From Pyropia haitanensis (taxonomy: Eukaryota > Rhodophyta > Bangiophyceae > Bangiales > Bangiaceae): a stretch of 64,000 nt of DNA. Within the stretch, counting starts at the first letter, position 1, and every line of letters starts with the position of its first letter. Shown here in pieces: positions 63,952-64,000 of the stretch. Location of the stretch: positions 2,891,206-2,955,205 of the forward strand of contig SDUX01000001.1 in assembly GCA_008729055.1 (NCBI GenBank), given 5' to 3'. A program made the translations under genes and the position numbers. The notes below the pieces were generated by a model. The model made no database searches, was not told where the DNA came from, and worked only from the letters and a program-made list of their open reading frames with translations.

Positions 63952-64000
63952 ATGACCGACCCACCGGATGTGGCGCCCGCGCTGGCGCTGCCCGTCCAAA
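63952..64000 (+). CDS. Probable 5' end of a gene cut by the window edge
   Basis: ATG63952 opens MTDPPDVAPALALPVQ and runs off the end. It follows a C/T-rich tract (63900-63930) like those before other confirmed starts in the window. Too short to identify. Confidence 0.3.
   Translation, partial: MTDPPDVAPALALPVQ

Overview
The window looks like nuclear DNA of a photosynthetic eukaryote, most probably a bangiophyte red alga of the Porphyra/Pyropia type. This is an inference, with no marker gene as proof. It rests on the very high GC content, the many poly-C/poly-G and poly-Ala/Gly/Pro stretches, and the sparse short introns (only archease and a Rieske-like gene are clearly spliced). It also rests on an ER chaperone ending in HDEL, a beta-amylase without a targeting peptide (as expected for cytosolic floridean starch), and several proteins with plastid-type leaders. 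A GC-rich green alga is the main alternative. Most long open frames here are GC-driven shadows, so only genes with recognisable domains, sensible splice structure or non-repetitive protein character are called.

Layout. Kilobases 1-7 hold a small FCS-type zinc-finger protein (1749-2374), then low-complexity sequence without a firm gene. Kilobases 8-31 are dominated by a dispersed family of unfamiliar proteins with a bZIP-like basic motif: full copies at 8.1-9.9 (-), 14.1-15.8 (+) and 24.8-26.9 (-), and an amino-terminal fragment at 30.3-30.9 (+). Between them lie a foldback element (10453-11234), archease (three exons, 11723-13086), histone H3 (17832-18239, -), beta-amylase (19011-20459), an ER HSP90/GRP94 (20842-23496, -) and a broken ferric-reductase/NADPH-oxidase-like gene (27.7-29.4, -).

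Kilobases 32-49 contain a trypsin-fold pseudoprotease (32683-33648), a tandem C2 protein (34170-35087, -), an alpha/beta hydrolase (38400-40034, -), a cluster of three TGACTCA sites (40919-40984), a ZIP metal transporter (42242-43618), pyrroline-5-carboxylate reductase (43875-45101), a second pseudoprotease (45688-46611, -) and an unidentified possibly plastid-targeted protein (48333-49004, -). Kilobases 49-53 form a lower-GC island without a recognised gene. The right end carries a CSA/ERCC8-like WD40 protein (54596-56386, -), an unidentified Ala/Pro-rich protein (56778-57844, -), a four-exon plastid Rieske-like protein (59854-61315) and the first codons of another gene at the edge.

The genes do not form one pathway. 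They cover RNA ligation (archease), chromatin and repair (H3, CSA), starch breakdown, ER folding, metal transport, proline synthesis and photosynthesis. The unusual content is the bZIP-like family, the pair of catalytically dead S1 proteases, an H3 one residue shorter than usual, and the foldback element. Several genes change frame at long G/C homopolymers, which may be assembly error and should be checked before calling decay.
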